Counted from the first letter of the stretch, positions 8,505 through 17,387 are shown. The stretch: 57,495 nucleotides of DNA from Desulfovibrio sp. (GCA_016208105.1 JACQYS010000024.1:1-57495); one strand, 5' to 3'. The notes: generated by a model not told the origin, from the letters alone. A program made the numbers and translations.

Positions 8505-9664
8505 GGAGCAGTTTTCTCACGGATCGGGGTGACCCAGGCTCCGCTCTTGGGATCGCGCTCGCCCGGTTTGGGCATGTCGGCCTCCAGGAGCGCCCCGGAC
8601 ACCACCCCTCTGGGCGGCTGATGAAAAGTGAGCAACCGAAGCCCCTCGGATGCGCAGGCGTAAGCGCCCTGTCCAGTGGGCAACGGGAAGCGGTGGGAGA
8701 CCACACGAGACTTGGATGCATCGTATGCCGGCGGCTGGGCCGCCATGTGCATGAAGCTCAAGCTGGCCCGGTCTTTGTCCAGGCCGGCCAGTCTGGTGAG
8801 CTTGGCCAGCCAGTCAGGCGCATTCTCAGCCGGGAACACGAAATGACACCAGGAACGCCACCTGGGAGCCAGCATGGGGCATGGGGAATCATGGGTGCAC
8901 GGCGACAAGGGGGACAGGCCCTCTTCCATAAGCATGCCGCGAAGACGCGACAACAAGTTGCCCCCCAGGCGCGTACCGGGCTCCACGAGCAAGAGCCTGC
9001 CCTCGCGGGACAGCCGCCCCGAAAGCATATCCCCCAAACGTTCCAGACCCTGATGCCCCTCCTCCCCACGGCCCTTGGCCAGTTCGTTCAGGGCGTTGGC
9101 AGCCATCAACAGCTGAAAAGGTTCCTGCGGAGCCTTATGGGCCGGGGCCTGGACGAGCTCGATGGTCCAGGATTTCCCTTTGGATCCGGAAACCGCCTCG
9201 AACAAGGCTCGCCCAGCGCGCATGACCTGCCCGGTCTGGTCCACGCAGACCAGCCTGATTTTTCTCTCCCGCAGTTGGGGGCGCGATATCCAGAGGGCCT
9301 GAGCCAGGGTCAGCGGTCCGCATCCCAGGTCCAGCACGCTCGAACCGTCCGGGATATCAAAGTCCAGTCCGGAGAGAAGGCGGGAGAGGCGAAACAGGTT
9401 CCAGGGCAGGAAATAATAAAGGTAGGCCGAGAGATTCGCCGGGGCGGACAAGTAGTTGGCCTGCGGGCCCGGGCCCCGCTCGGCGGTCAAGGCCAGGGAG
9501 AGCCGCTTCACGTCCTGAGGCAGGCCAGCCTTGTGCTTGGCTTTGAGCGGATGCACCCCTTCCAATACCTGGCGATACCCCGCCAAGGCGCTGACCAGAT
9601 CCGGGGAAGGCCTGGAAATGAGCAGAGCGGCACGACGTAGAAGCGCGGCCTGTTCATCCGGCAT
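8501..9664 (-). CDS. Rsm22/METTL17-like protein with predicted Fe-S cysteines
   Basis: A 387-residue SAM-fold protein of the Rsm22 family, whose mitochondrial relatives act in small-ribosomal-subunit assembly. The SAM-binding loop LDLGCGP is at about residues 111-117. The motif PCTHDSPCPM plus a later W-C and a further Cys gives C256, C262, C273 and C337, close to the spacing of the four Fe-S ligands described for human METTL17. The ATG at 9664 has GAGG seven bases upstream; a GTG two codons earlier is too close to that site. It overlaps the RACo-like gene by 11 bases and lipB by four. Bacterial function is not established. Confidence 0.8.
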   Translation of the reverse strand: MPDEQAALLRRAALLISRPSPDLVSALAGYRQVLEGVHPLKAKHKAGLPQDVKRLSLALTAERGPGPQANYLSAPANLSAYLYYFLPWNLFRLSRLLSGLDFDIPDGSSVLDLGCGPLTLAQALWISRPQLRERKIRLVCVDQTGQVMRAGRALFEAVSGSKGKSWTIELVQAPAHKAPQEPFQLLMAANALNELAKGRGEEGHQGLERLGDMLSGRLSREGRLLLVEPGTRLGGNLLSRLRGMLMEEGLSPLSPCTHDSPCPMLAPRWRSWCHFVFPAENAPDWLAKLTRLAGLDKDRASLSFMHMAAQPPAYDASKSRVVSHRFPLPTGQGAYACASEGLRLLTFHQPPRGVVSGALLEADMPKPGERDPKSGAWVTPIREKTAP

Positions 9665-11195
9665 GGGCACACCTCATTGATTCGAGATACATCTTTTGAA
9701 ATCCGGGGAAGGACACCACGTCCACCAACCGGGTCTTTGCCGGAAGCTCGCCAAGCCAGTCGCGGACATCGTACCTGGCGGCGGCCAGACAGGCCCCATC
9801 CAGCGAGGTATTCCCCGCGGCCCGAACTTTGCCCGCGCCTCCCGGCGGCAAAAAGCCCAGGGTTTCCAAATCCGGGGCATGAATGTGCTCGCCCAAGGCC
9901 CCGGCCAGAAACACCGTCGAAAGCCCGCCGTAGGCCATGCCGGCTTCGTGAAGTAAAATCCTGACTGCGGTTTCGAAAGCGGCTTTCACCTTGAGCATGG
10001 CCTCTATGTCGGAGGCGTGGACCAGGAGTTCTCCAACGTTGAGTCGGGGTTCGCCCGAATCCCTCCTCACTCCGGCCAAGATTCGAGCAGCCAGGGGCGA
10101 CGCCGCCTCGCGGGCGAACTGGCCAGCTTCGGTAATGACGCCAAGCGACAAAAGCTTGGCCAACAGGCTTAAGTACCCGGTACCCGAGATGCCCCTGACC
10201 GTTCCGGCACCGCCACCGAAGGGAACCGGCACGAGCCCTCCGGGCGAGAGGCCAAAGGCGACAGCGGCTCCAGGCCCTGCCAGCATTCCCTGGGCCATGC
10301 CCACGCCTTCGAGAGCCGGCCCCATGGGGACGCTGGCCAACAGGAATCGGCCATCGGGCAAGGCCAACGCGAATTCGCCATTGGTTCCGAGGTCGGCCAG
10401 CAGATAGGGCCGGGACGGCTCTGGCCTGGAAAATTCCAGAGCCGCGAGCCCCGCGCTCACGTCCCCGCCAACGAAAGGCGCAATGAGCGGCGGGATGTAG
10501 ACCCCGGGCAGATCGTCGTCAAGGGTTTCAACGCTGCCGCCGGGCCAGTCCACCCGGTACGGCGCGGAAGCCAAGCCTGAGATGTCTTTGCCCAAGGCCA
10601 AATAGGTCATGCAGGTGTTGCCCGCCAGGCAGACAGCTCCGGGAAGGCAGGGCAGGCCGGCCAGGATGTCCCGCACGGCAAAACACACGGCTTGACGCAG
10701 CCGCATGGCGCCATGGGCCGCCCGGGCAAGGGCCAGCCGGGACATCACTTCGGAGCCGGCGCCGAGTTGCGGGTTGCGGAAGGAGCCGGACGTGGACACT
10801 TCCCCTTGGACAAAACGCCAGTGAACGGACGTCGTTCCAAGGTCGATGCCCAGAACGGCGTCGGTACATGACCGGGGAAGAGCGCGGTAAAGAGGCTTGG
10901 ACGGCGCCAAAGTGGCCTCGACCACTGAACCGGGTACTGGGGGACGCTTGCAGGCGAGACGCCACCCCTCATCAAGCCTGCCGGGAGAGAGAATGTCCTG
11001 TTCCTCGACAAGCGGTTCGGGGGGAGTGGTAAGGAACTTCACCTGGCACAATCCGCATCGCCCGGCGCCTGAGCACAATGCCTTGGCCTGGAACGCCCCG
11101 GCGATGAAAAGGTGCTGCGCCAGGGTAAGGCCTGGTACAAGGGGCGCTTCAGATATTGGACCGCCCTTTTTGGCGACAATGCTGAACGTACTCAT
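9654..11195 (-). CDS. RACo-like ferredoxin-ASKHA protein (corrinoid reductive activator family)
   Basis: A 513-residue protein with an N-terminal [2Fe-2S] ferredoxin domain (C41, C47, C50, C82) and a C-terminal ASKHA ATPase-like domain beginning with GIDLGTTSVHW near residue 130 and including LADLGTNGEF. This is the DUF4445/RACo family, which reduces inactive Co(II) corrinoids with ATP. The start at 11195 begins just before the ferredoxin strand; the longer frame adds 18 unlikely residues. It heads the lipB-lipA operon. No corrinoid methyltransferase is nearby, so its partner is unknown. Confidence 0.85.
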   Translation of the reverse strand: MSTFSIVAKKGGPISEAPLVPGLTLAQHLFIAGAFQAKALCSGAGRCGLCQVKFLTTPPEPLVEEQDILSPGRLDEGWRLACKRPPVPGSVVEATLAPSKPLYRALPRSCTDAVLGIDLGTTSVHWRFVQGEVSTSGSFRNPQLGAGSEVMSRLALARAAHGAMRLRQAVCFAVRDILAGLPCLPGAVCLAGNTCMTYLALGKDISGLASAPYRVDWPGGSVETLDDDLPGVYIPPLIAPFVGGDVSAGLAALEFSRPEPSRPYLLADLGTNGEFALALPDGRFLLASVPMGPALEGVGMAQGMLAGPGAAVAFGLSPGGLVPVPFGGGAGTVRGISGTGYLSLLAKLLSLGVITEAGQFAREAASPLAARILAGVRRDSGEPRLNVGELLVHASDIEAMLKVKAAFETAVRILLHEAGMAYGGLSTVFLAGALGEHIHAPDLETLGFLPPGGAGKVRAAGNTSLDGACLAAARYDVRDWLGELPAKTRLVDVVSFPGFQKMYLESMRCAHAG

Positions 11196-11631
11196 TTCAG
11201 TTGACGGGAGGATGCGTGCATGCAGGCAAATTCGCAAGCTTTTTTGCAATCAACTAATAAAAAAACATCTTAATATATACTTTATCTACCTTTCAGCAAC
11301 ACCAACATGTCGCACGAATTTAGCCACTTAGCACATCAAACATCAAATGCCCGGAAAACGCTGGACATTTTTTTCCCAAGCGGCTAAAAGCTGCCCCCAG
11401 GAAGGTAGAAAAGCGAGGCTCCCGGCTGGGTTTGTCCCTACAATGCCGTCCCCGCAAGAGCGTCACTCTTTGGAGCGAGCAAAGCCCCGAAAGACGCAAA
11501 TATCAAAGGGACCTTCCGGACGCCCGAGAATCCTTGGCCCATCATGATGCTGCGGTCTAGCGGCGGGTCTGGATTCTTAACTGAACATGTCTACAACGGC
11601 TTACATCTTCATAAAAGGAGACGAGGAAGAG
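11196..11631. other. Divergent intergenic region, possibly with a structured leader
   Basis: 436 bases between the RACo-like gene and the NlpC/P60 gene. The left part (11245-11300) is AT-rich and should hold the minus-strand promoter. The right part (11380-11570) is GC-rich with several short inverted repeats and would be a leader about 200 bases long for the plus-strand gene. Short frames inside it have no ribosome site or recognisable product. I could not match it to a known RNA family. Confidence 0.5.
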
Positions 11632-12273
11632 ATGCATCGCACCACACCCCTTGCCCCTTGGACGACCATGCGAACGGTGATCGTGCTGGCTATCCTGCTC
11701 ATCACAACCGCATGCGGCTCCAAACAGTACTCGAACAAACAAAACCTTGCAGAAAACCCTCAAACCGCTGAAAATATCGCCGCCTCTTTCGAACCAACTT
11801 CACCATTCCTGCACTTCAACAACAACAATTATTGCACCTTGCCTGTTCCGAGCGTTGTCGCCGGCTCCAAAAACCCCTTCGAGCTCTCCGGCCTGACCGG
11901 CACAACCACCCACCAGCGTCTGGTGGCCCTGTCTTTCAGCCAGATCGGAACATTGTACCGTGCAGGCGGAACCGAACCCGCCACTGGCTTTGACTGTTCC
12001 GGCTTCACCACCTGGGTATACAGCAAGCTGGGCATCAACCTGCCCCGCAGCTCCCGGGAGCAATTCCAGGAAGGCAAAGTGATCGCCAAAAGCCAGCTTC
12101 GCAAAGGCGACCTGGTCTTCTTTGGCAATAAAAAGCGCATCACCCACGTTGGAATCTATCTCGAAGACAACAAATTCATACACAGCTCGAGTTCCGGAGA
12201 CACCGTCAAGATATCGAGCCTGGACGAGCCCACCTGGGAGCGCAAGTATACTGGAGCGCGTCGCGTTTTCTAA
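11632..12273 (+). CDS. NlpC/P60 family lipoprotein, cell-wall endopeptidase
   Basis: A 213-residue predicted lipoprotein that would cut peptide stems of peptidoglycan. The signal peptide ends in ITTAC at about residue 28, the lipidated cysteine. The NlpC/P60 catalytic triad is visible: DCSGFTTWVY (Cys), ITHVGIYL (His) and FIHSSSSG (third polar residue). The ATG at 11632 has AGGAGACGAGGAAGAG before it. It is followed by a strong terminator, so it is probably transcribed alone. Confidence 0.92.
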   Translation: MHRTTPLAPWTTMRTVIVLAILLITTACGSKQYSNKQNLAENPQTAENIAASFEPTSPFLHFNNNNYCTLPVPSVVAGSKNPFELSGLTGTTTHQRLVALSFSQIGTLYRAGGTEPATGFDCSGFTTWVYSKLGINLPRSSREQFQEGKVIAKSQLRKGDLVFFGNKKRITHVGIYLEDNKFIHSSSSGDTVKISSLDEPTWERKYTGARRVF

Positions 12274-12301
12274 GCATACGGCCATACGACTCTGAACTTC
12301 T

Positions 12302-12333
12302 GGGCGGAAAGCATTGAGCTTCTCCGCCCTTTT
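12302..12333 (+). terminator. Rho-independent terminator after the NlpC/P60 gene
   Basis: GGGCGGA and AAGC pair with GCTT and TCCGCCC around a short loop, with one bulged base, and the hairpin is followed by TTTT. It is 28 bases past the NlpC/P60 stop codon. Confidence 0.85.
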
Positions 12334-12376
12334 CATTGGCGAGCGTTTAGGGTATCGATGAAAAAAGTACTGTGAA

Positions 12377-13444
12377 ATGGTTCTTGGCATGGCCAGCCCC
12401 AAAAAATCCAAGAAATCTTCCTCCCGCGCACGTCACACCTGGGTTTTCCTGGCTGGAATCGCCCTGCCCTTTTGCATCGCCGCCGGTTGGCACGCGGCAT
12501 ACGGGCAGTTGGAGCCTACGCAGCCCCAGGCCAGACAGGAATCCACACAGCAACCAGCCAAACACGCTTCCCTCTCTTCCGCCACGACCGTTCCCCGGGA
12601 GGCCCTGCCAGCTCCGGCCGCCCCGGCTCTCTCCCCCCAGGAGGAGTTGGTCGAGATGCGACAGCTGTTTTCGAAATCCGTCCAGAAACCCACCATGGAC
12701 AGGATTGAGCAGCTGAAAAAGCAGTGGAACAAATCACCTAAGTTGCAGCAGATTCTTGAAGAGCGGCGTCAGCGCCTCGCTTCTCTTGGTACTGCGTATT
12801 ACGAGTTTGTCCGCAAGGACGCGATGCATCAGATGGCCAAATCAGGCCGTGATTTCACCGAATCCCAATACTTCGTCTACGTTGACCGCAATCCCAACGC
12901 TCAGTTCATAACAGTGGGTTTCTACGACGCGGAACGCAAGCAGATTGAGTTTTTGGGCACAGATCTCATCTCCTCCGGCAATATTGAAAAAGGCGGTGAC
13001 TACTTCGAAACCCCCACCGGTATTTTCGAGAATCTGGTGGACAATTTCTCCTACCGTGCCCTGGGAACGCCTAACCAGGATGGTTGGCGTGGCCTGGGAG
13101 CCAAGGACAGCCGCGTCTGGGACTTCGGCGACCAGAAAGGTTTCAAGAAATACAAAAACGGCAACACCGTCAGCCAGATGCGCCTTCTCATGCACTCCAC
13201 TGACCCGGACAAGGGCGAACCACGCCTGGGACGAATTGATTCCAAAGGCTGTGTGCGCATTTCCCACGGACTCAACGGTTTTCTGGATACCTACGCGATT
13301 CTTGATCGCAACTATGAACAATGGGTTAAAACAAAACCCGACTCCTGGCTCTTGAGGAAGGATAGAAAGCCTGTCTCGTACCCAGGGAAATACCTCATCA
13401 TCGGTGACTCCGCCCAGCTGATCCAGGCGCAGGGAAAACCGTGA
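12377..13444 (+). CDS. L,D-transpeptidase (YkuD family)
   Basis: A 355-residue cell-wall enzyme with an N-terminal membrane/signal segment (residues 22-42), a Pro/Ala-rich linker, a helical region (90-140), and a YkuD-type domain ending in the catalytic signature HSTDPDKGEPRLG then SKGCVRIS with the active-site Cys. It would form 3-3 crosslinks or attach proteins to peptidoglycan. The start is uncertain, 12377 or 12389, since neither has a clear ribosome site. Its stop overlaps the GTG of the next gene (GTGA), so it is coupled to a signalling protein. Confidence 0.87.
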   Translation: MVLGMASPKKSKKSSSRARHTWVFLAGIALPFCIAAGWHAAYGQLEPTQPQARQESTQQPAKHASLSSATTVPREALPAPAAPALSPQEELVEMRQLFSKSVQKPTMDRIEQLKKQWNKSPKLQQILEERRQRLASLGTAYYEFVRKDAMHQMAKSGRDFTESQYFVYVDRNPNAQFITVGFYDAERKQIEFLGTDLISSGNIEKGGDYFETPTGIFENLVDNFSYRALGTPNQDGWRGLGAKDSRVWDFGDQKGFKKYKNGNTVSQMRLLMHSTDPDKGEPRLGRIDSKGCVRISHGLNGFLDTYAILDRNYEQWVKTKPDSWLLRKDRKPVSYPGKYLIIGDSAQLIQAQGKP

Positions 13445-14622
13445 ACACCCCCGCCCAGAACGCCATTGCCCGGCCTTACGGAGATGGCGCGACACAGAGT
13501 TCACTTCGAATTCTCTGTATTGACGACGAACCTGCCATAAGACTGAGCATCCAAGTATTCCTTGAAGACCACGGGCACACTGTCACTACGGCCCTCAACG
13601 GACTCGAGGGCCTGAAAGCGATCGAGTCCCAGGAATTCGACTGTATTCTTCTCGACCTGGCCATGCCTGGCATATCCGGGCTGGAGGTGCTCAATAAAGT
13701 CAAGGAGATGAGGCCCAACCTGCCGGTGATTGTGGTGTCCGGTACGGGCAGCATTCCTGACGTCATAAACGCTTTACGCCTTGGAGCCTGGGACTTCATC
13801 ACCAAGCCCATAGAAGACATGGCCATCCTGCTCTACGCAATGGACAGAGCCATGGAGCGCGCCAGACTCATCCGGGAGAACCAGCTCCATAACGAACGGC
13901 TCGAAACCCTGGTGAAGGAACGGACACGTGATCTTCGCTCGGAAATCGCCGAGCGGCTTGCCGTGGAAAAGGCCCTACGCGCTTCACTCGCAGAAAAAGA
14001 GGTTCTTCTCAGGGAAGTGCATCATAGAGTCAAAAACAACTTGCAAATTGTGTCGAGCCTCTTATCGCTTCAGGCAGCCAAGTCAGACCACGAAATGTCC
14101 GGGGAATTCCTGGACAGCCAGGCCCGGGTGCGGGCAATGGCCCTTGTCCATGAAAAGCTCTATTCGTCCGAGGATCTCAGCTGCATCAACTTTCCAGAAT
14201 ACCTTCGCCAGCTCGCCGCATTTTTACTCCAGGCATACACCCCGGAAAGCACAACTATAACCCCTGACATCCATTGTCCTGACTTCTGCCTGCCCGTGAA
14301 TTCCGCCATTCCGTGCGGCCTCATCATAAACGAACTGTTTACCAACAGCTTAAAGCATGCGTTCGCCGGCCGCCCCGTGGGCCGCATCATCCTCAGAGCC
14401 TGGCTGAAGGACAATACGGCCAACCTGCTCATCGCTGACGACGGCGCGGGACTGCGGCCCGGCTTCGACATCAAAGAGACAGAAACCCTTGGCCTGCAAC
14501 TGGTGACCAACCTCACCCGCCAGCTCAAAGGCAGCCTGAAGGTTTCTTCAGGGCCCGGGGGCGCCGCCTTCCATCTTCGGTTTCCTAACTCTCCTGCCCG
14601 AACGGCACCTAGCGCCAGCTAG
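13441..14622 (+). CDS. Receiver-histidine kinase (REC-coiled coil-HisKA_2-HATPase)
   Basis: A 393-residue soluble signalling protein with the receiver domain first: acidic pocket IDDE (28-30), phospho-acceptor D72 and K122. A coiled coil follows (140-190), then HisKA_2 with the phosphohistidine in LREVHHRVKNNL (H194 or H195) and an HWE/HisKA_2-type ATPase (NELFTNSLKHAF, ADDGAGL). No sensor or membrane part is present, so input probably arrives through phosphorylation of D72. The GTG at 13441 overlaps the transpeptidase stop, linking it to cell-wall metabolism. Cognate partners are not in the window. Confidence 0.92.
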   Translation: MNTPAQNAIARPYGDGATQSSLRILCIDDEPAIRLSIQVFLEDHGHTVTTALNGLEGLKAIESQEFDCILLDLAMPGISGLEVLNKVKEMRPNLPVIVVSGTGSIPDVINALRLGAWDFITKPIEDMAILLYAMDRAMERARLIRENQLHNERLETLVKERTRDLRSEIAERLAVEKALRASLAEKEVLLREVHHRVKNNLQIVSSLLSLQAAKSDHEMSGEFLDSQARVRAMALVHEKLYSSEDLSCINFPEYLRQLAAFLLQAYTPESTTITPDIHCPDFCLPVNSAIPCGLIINELFTNSLKHAFAGRPVGRIILRAWLKDNTANLLIADDGAGLRPGFDIKETETLGLQLVTNLTRQLKGSLKVSSGPGGAAFHLRFPNSPARTAPSAS

Positions 14623-14689
14623 GAAGCCCACTCGAAGCTTTTGACATTGCCGGTGATCGCGGGCACATAGATTCGCTGGAGGGACCTTG

Positions 14690-16237
14690 ATGCCCAGCAT
14701 TTCCAGCGACCATTCCCGGCATGTTGTCATCGATGCCCGGCCCGGCCATTACCTCTGCTTCCCGGATGTGCGGCTTCTAAAGAGCGGACGGCTCCTCTGC
14801 GTGTACCGGCAGTCCGACAAGCATGTGGCCGACCGGGCTGACCTGCTTTTCAAAACCAGCGACGACCTGGGCAAGACCTGGAGTCCGCCGCGCTACCTGT
14901 GCGCGGGCGTGGGCCATTGTCCCAGAATAACCCAGCTCGAGGACGACCGAATCCTTGTCCTGGACGACCACTCCCGGAGCCAGTTCTGGAGCATGGACAA
15001 TGCCGGAAGCTTCATCCGCGCGCCATACACCGGGGCATACATGCCCCTGCCTGACCGTGTTTTGCCGCTTCACCCCAGCCATTTCCTGACCACCGCGCAC
15101 CACCATCGTGGAGACCAGGCATTGCCCAAAATCCGCCAAGCGCCCTCAGAGCAGTTGATTTACGTATCTAACAACCAGGGAGCCACCTGGCGAGAGTACT
15201 CGGTTCTCGCATTCGACAAGAATCTGGTGCTCTGCGAAGCTTCGATGATACGTCTGGAGGATGGCAGGCTCTTGGCCATCATGCGGGAGAATTCCTTCGT
15301 TTTTGAGCCTATGTATTACTGCCTGAGCGATGACCAGGGAGTGAGCTGGAGCATTCCGCGCCCAACTCCGCTGTGCGGCCACAGGCCCACTATCGGACGT
15401 ACTCCATCAGGAAAGCTGCTCGTCACCTACCGCAATGTGGGGACGGACGGTGGAACCGCCGCATGGTTGGGGAACCTGGACGAGCTGGACCGCGATTTCG
15501 AGGTTCACGGGCTGCACCCTTCAGATGGCAACCCCATCCTCACCCCCGAGGGGCTTCTTATCGAGAATGAACCGGGACTTTCAAACGCGGTGCGCTACGC
15601 CCTGCGCCCCATGACCGATCCTGAACGGGCCCAGGCGGAACTCACCGCGGAAGTCCTGGTTGCCGAGGCCCAGGAAAAGGCCTGCGCCCTGCATTTCGGT
15701 GGGTGGTGGCGGCTCTTTCCGGACAGGCTGGAACCGCCGGCCAAGGATGCTCCGAGCATACCGTTCGAGCCGGGCTTACCCCTTCGTCTCACGCTGCGTT
15801 ATACCCCGGGCCAGATTCAGGCCCAGTTGAATGGTCAGCCCGTGGGGAGCTATCCCGTCGACGCCCGCCAGGCCGAGACCAGGGCGGTGCTCTTCGGCAA
15901 TGCCTCAACCCAGGAGCTAAACGGCGGAAGACACCTGTGGAAAAAACTCTCGCTATCCATCAGCGAGCCCCGGTATGAAAGGGACTTCTCCTGGCGCTGG
16001 GATCACTCCATGGGCCATCCCGACGCCTATGTCCGGGCCCGGGTTCTGGAACTGGCCAACGATCGCCAGGCAAACTCCGGTGACTACGGCTATTCGGGGT
16101 GGGATCCGCTGCCCGATGGCCGTTATTTCTGCGCCTTCCACCATGGGGGCGCGGACCAGCCAGGCTACGAGCCGAGCCGCTCCAGCCACGTGAGAGGGGT
16201 CTGGTTTACCGATTCCGATTTCACTTCAAACCCGTGA
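14690..16237 (+). CDS. Sialidase-like beta-propeller protein with inserted lectin-like domain
   Basis: A 515-residue protein with three Asp-box repeats (SDDLGKTWS, NNQGATWRE, SDDQGVSWS), typical of sialidase-type six-bladed propellers. A segment near residues 310-430 looks like an inserted LamG/jelly-roll domain (LRLTLRYTPGQIQAQLNGQ), after which the propeller closes with YSGWDPLPDGRYFCAFHH. There is no signal peptide, so it appears cytoplasmic. The ATG at 14690 has GGAGGG six bases before it. It lies 6 bases before an acyltransferase 3 gene, so both may modify a glycan. True sialidase activity is not shown. Confidence 0.8.
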   Translation: MPSISSDHSRHVVIDARPGHYLCFPDVRLLKSGRLLCVYRQSDKHVADRADLLFKTSDDLGKTWSPPRYLCAGVGHCPRITQLEDDRILVLDDHSRSQFWSMDNAGSFIRAPYTGAYMPLPDRVLPLHPSHFLTTAHHHRGDQALPKIRQAPSEQLIYVSNNQGATWREYSVLAFDKNLVLCEASMIRLEDGRLLAIMRENSFVFEPMYYCLSDDQGVSWSIPRPTPLCGHRPTIGRTPSGKLLVTYRNVGTDGGTAAWLGNLDELDRDFEVHGLHPSDGNPILTPEGLLIENEPGLSNAVRYALRPMTDPERAQAELTAEVLVAEAQEKACALHFGGWWRLFPDRLEPPAKDAPSIPFEPGLPLRLTLRYTPGQIQAQLNGQPVGSYPVDARQAETRAVLFGNASTQELNGGRHLWKKLSLSISEPRYERDFSWRWDHSMGHPDAYVRARVLELANDRQANSGDYGYSGWDPLPDGRYFCAFHHGGADQPGYEPSRSSHVRGVWFTDSDFTSNP

Positions 16238-16243
16238 GGCCCC

Positions 16244-17371
16244 ATGAGCACGCCAGCCCCCGCAAAGAGAAAGACACTAGGACAGATCGAGGTCATGCGC
16301 GTCATAGCAGTAACCGGCATATTCCTCTACCACCTCTGGTCGGATGTGCCGAAGGCCGGGACCGAGAATCCCATGGGTCCTGCCTTTGGAGCCATCCTCA
16401 GCCAGGGCTGGCTGGGCGTGATACTTTTCAACGTGGTCACGGGCTTCGTGCTCACCCTGCCGTTCGCCGGTCCTTCGGGCAGACCAATGCCAGGCTACCT
16501 TGAATTTCTTCGCCACCGCTTCCTGCGCATATGCCCCAACTATTACATCGGGCTGGTCTTCTGGACCATCGTGGCCATCATCGCGGGCAAGGCAGGCGCC
16601 TCTCTGGCAAGCTCATTCACCCAGCACCTTCTCTTCGTGCACACCCTCAATCCCGCTGTCTTCTTCGACATCGTACCCGCATACTGGTGGATGGGGCTTC
16701 TGGCCCAGTTCTATCTTCTGTACCCGGTTTTGTGGGGGCTTTTCACGAAGTTCGGCCCCAAAAAGGCCGCGTTATGGCTGTGCTGCGGATGCTGGGGGTT
16801 CTGGGCGGTGCTCGAAATCCTGGCCAAGCTGATGCCCGGCTCCATCTTCTCCATGGGCAACTACCTTTTCTACTTCAACCTTCCCTACCGGTTGGGGGAA
16901 TTCGCCCTGGGCATGTTCCTGGCCTGCAAATGGCGTGATCCCGATGCCAACCCGGTCATCGGCCAGGGGCTGTCCCTGGGCGAAGCGTTCTCAGGGAAAC
17001 GTACCGCCGCCTGGATCGGACTGATCGTTCTGTCTGCCTGGGCTCTTCTCTTCGGCATTCCCGGCCCATTTCTTCTGGTGACTCATCTGTACTGGCTGTC
17101 CGTTGTGTTCTGCGCCGGCCTGGCCATCTTTTTTTCAGACACCATGGACCGCCTTGGCACATGGGGCCCTGTCTCGAAGTTTGCCGCGGCCTCATACAGC
17201 ATCTATCTGATGCACCAACCCATACTCGGCTATGCGGCCCAGTGGGTTGCGCCCAACATGGAGCCCTTCCCGGCCTTCATTTTCTTGACGGGCGCATGCG
17301 GGCTGCTCTCTATCTGGGTGGCACTGCTCACAGACAGGCTGGTAGCCAAAATCAACACCCTTCTGGGATAG
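16244..17371 (+). CDS. Acyltransferase 3 family membrane protein (OafA/YrhL type)
   Basis: A 375-residue integral membrane protein with about ten helices. The start QIEVMRVIAVTGIFLYHLW carries the family's conserved Arg and His, and YSIYLMHQP near the C-terminus is typical. Such proteins move acetyl or other acyl groups onto sugars in lipopolysaccharide, capsule or peptidoglycan. The ATG at 16244 follows GAGG. It is six bases from the sialidase-like gene and ends 16 bases before a convergent gene. Confidence 0.9.
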   Translation: MSTPAPAKRKTLGQIEVMRVIAVTGIFLYHLWSDVPKAGTENPMGPAFGAILSQGWLGVILFNVVTGFVLTLPFAGPSGRPMPGYLEFLRHRFLRICPNYYIGLVFWTIVAIIAGKAGASLASSFTQHLLFVHTLNPAVFFDIVPAYWWMGLLAQFYLLYPVLWGLFTKFGPKKAALWLCCGCWGFWAVLEILAKLMPGSIFSMGNYLFYFNLPYRLGEFALGMFLACKWRDPDANPVIGQGLSLGEAFSGKRTAAWIGLIVLSAWALLFGIPGPFLLVTHLYWLSVVFCAGLAIFFSDTMDRLGTWGPVSKFAAASYSIYLMHQPILGYAAQWVAPNMEPFPAFIFLTGACGLLSIWVALLTDRLVAKINTLLG

Positions 17372-17387
17372 CCGCCTGGCCGCAGTG

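Noticed and set aside
11347-11570. Possible c-di-GMP-I or c-di-AMP riboswitch before the NlpC/P60 gene
   Set aside because: Only short stretches resemble the aptamers (for example GACGCAAA after CGAAAG); the tetraloop receptor and the paired elements could not be found. Left as a low-score finding, not a feature.
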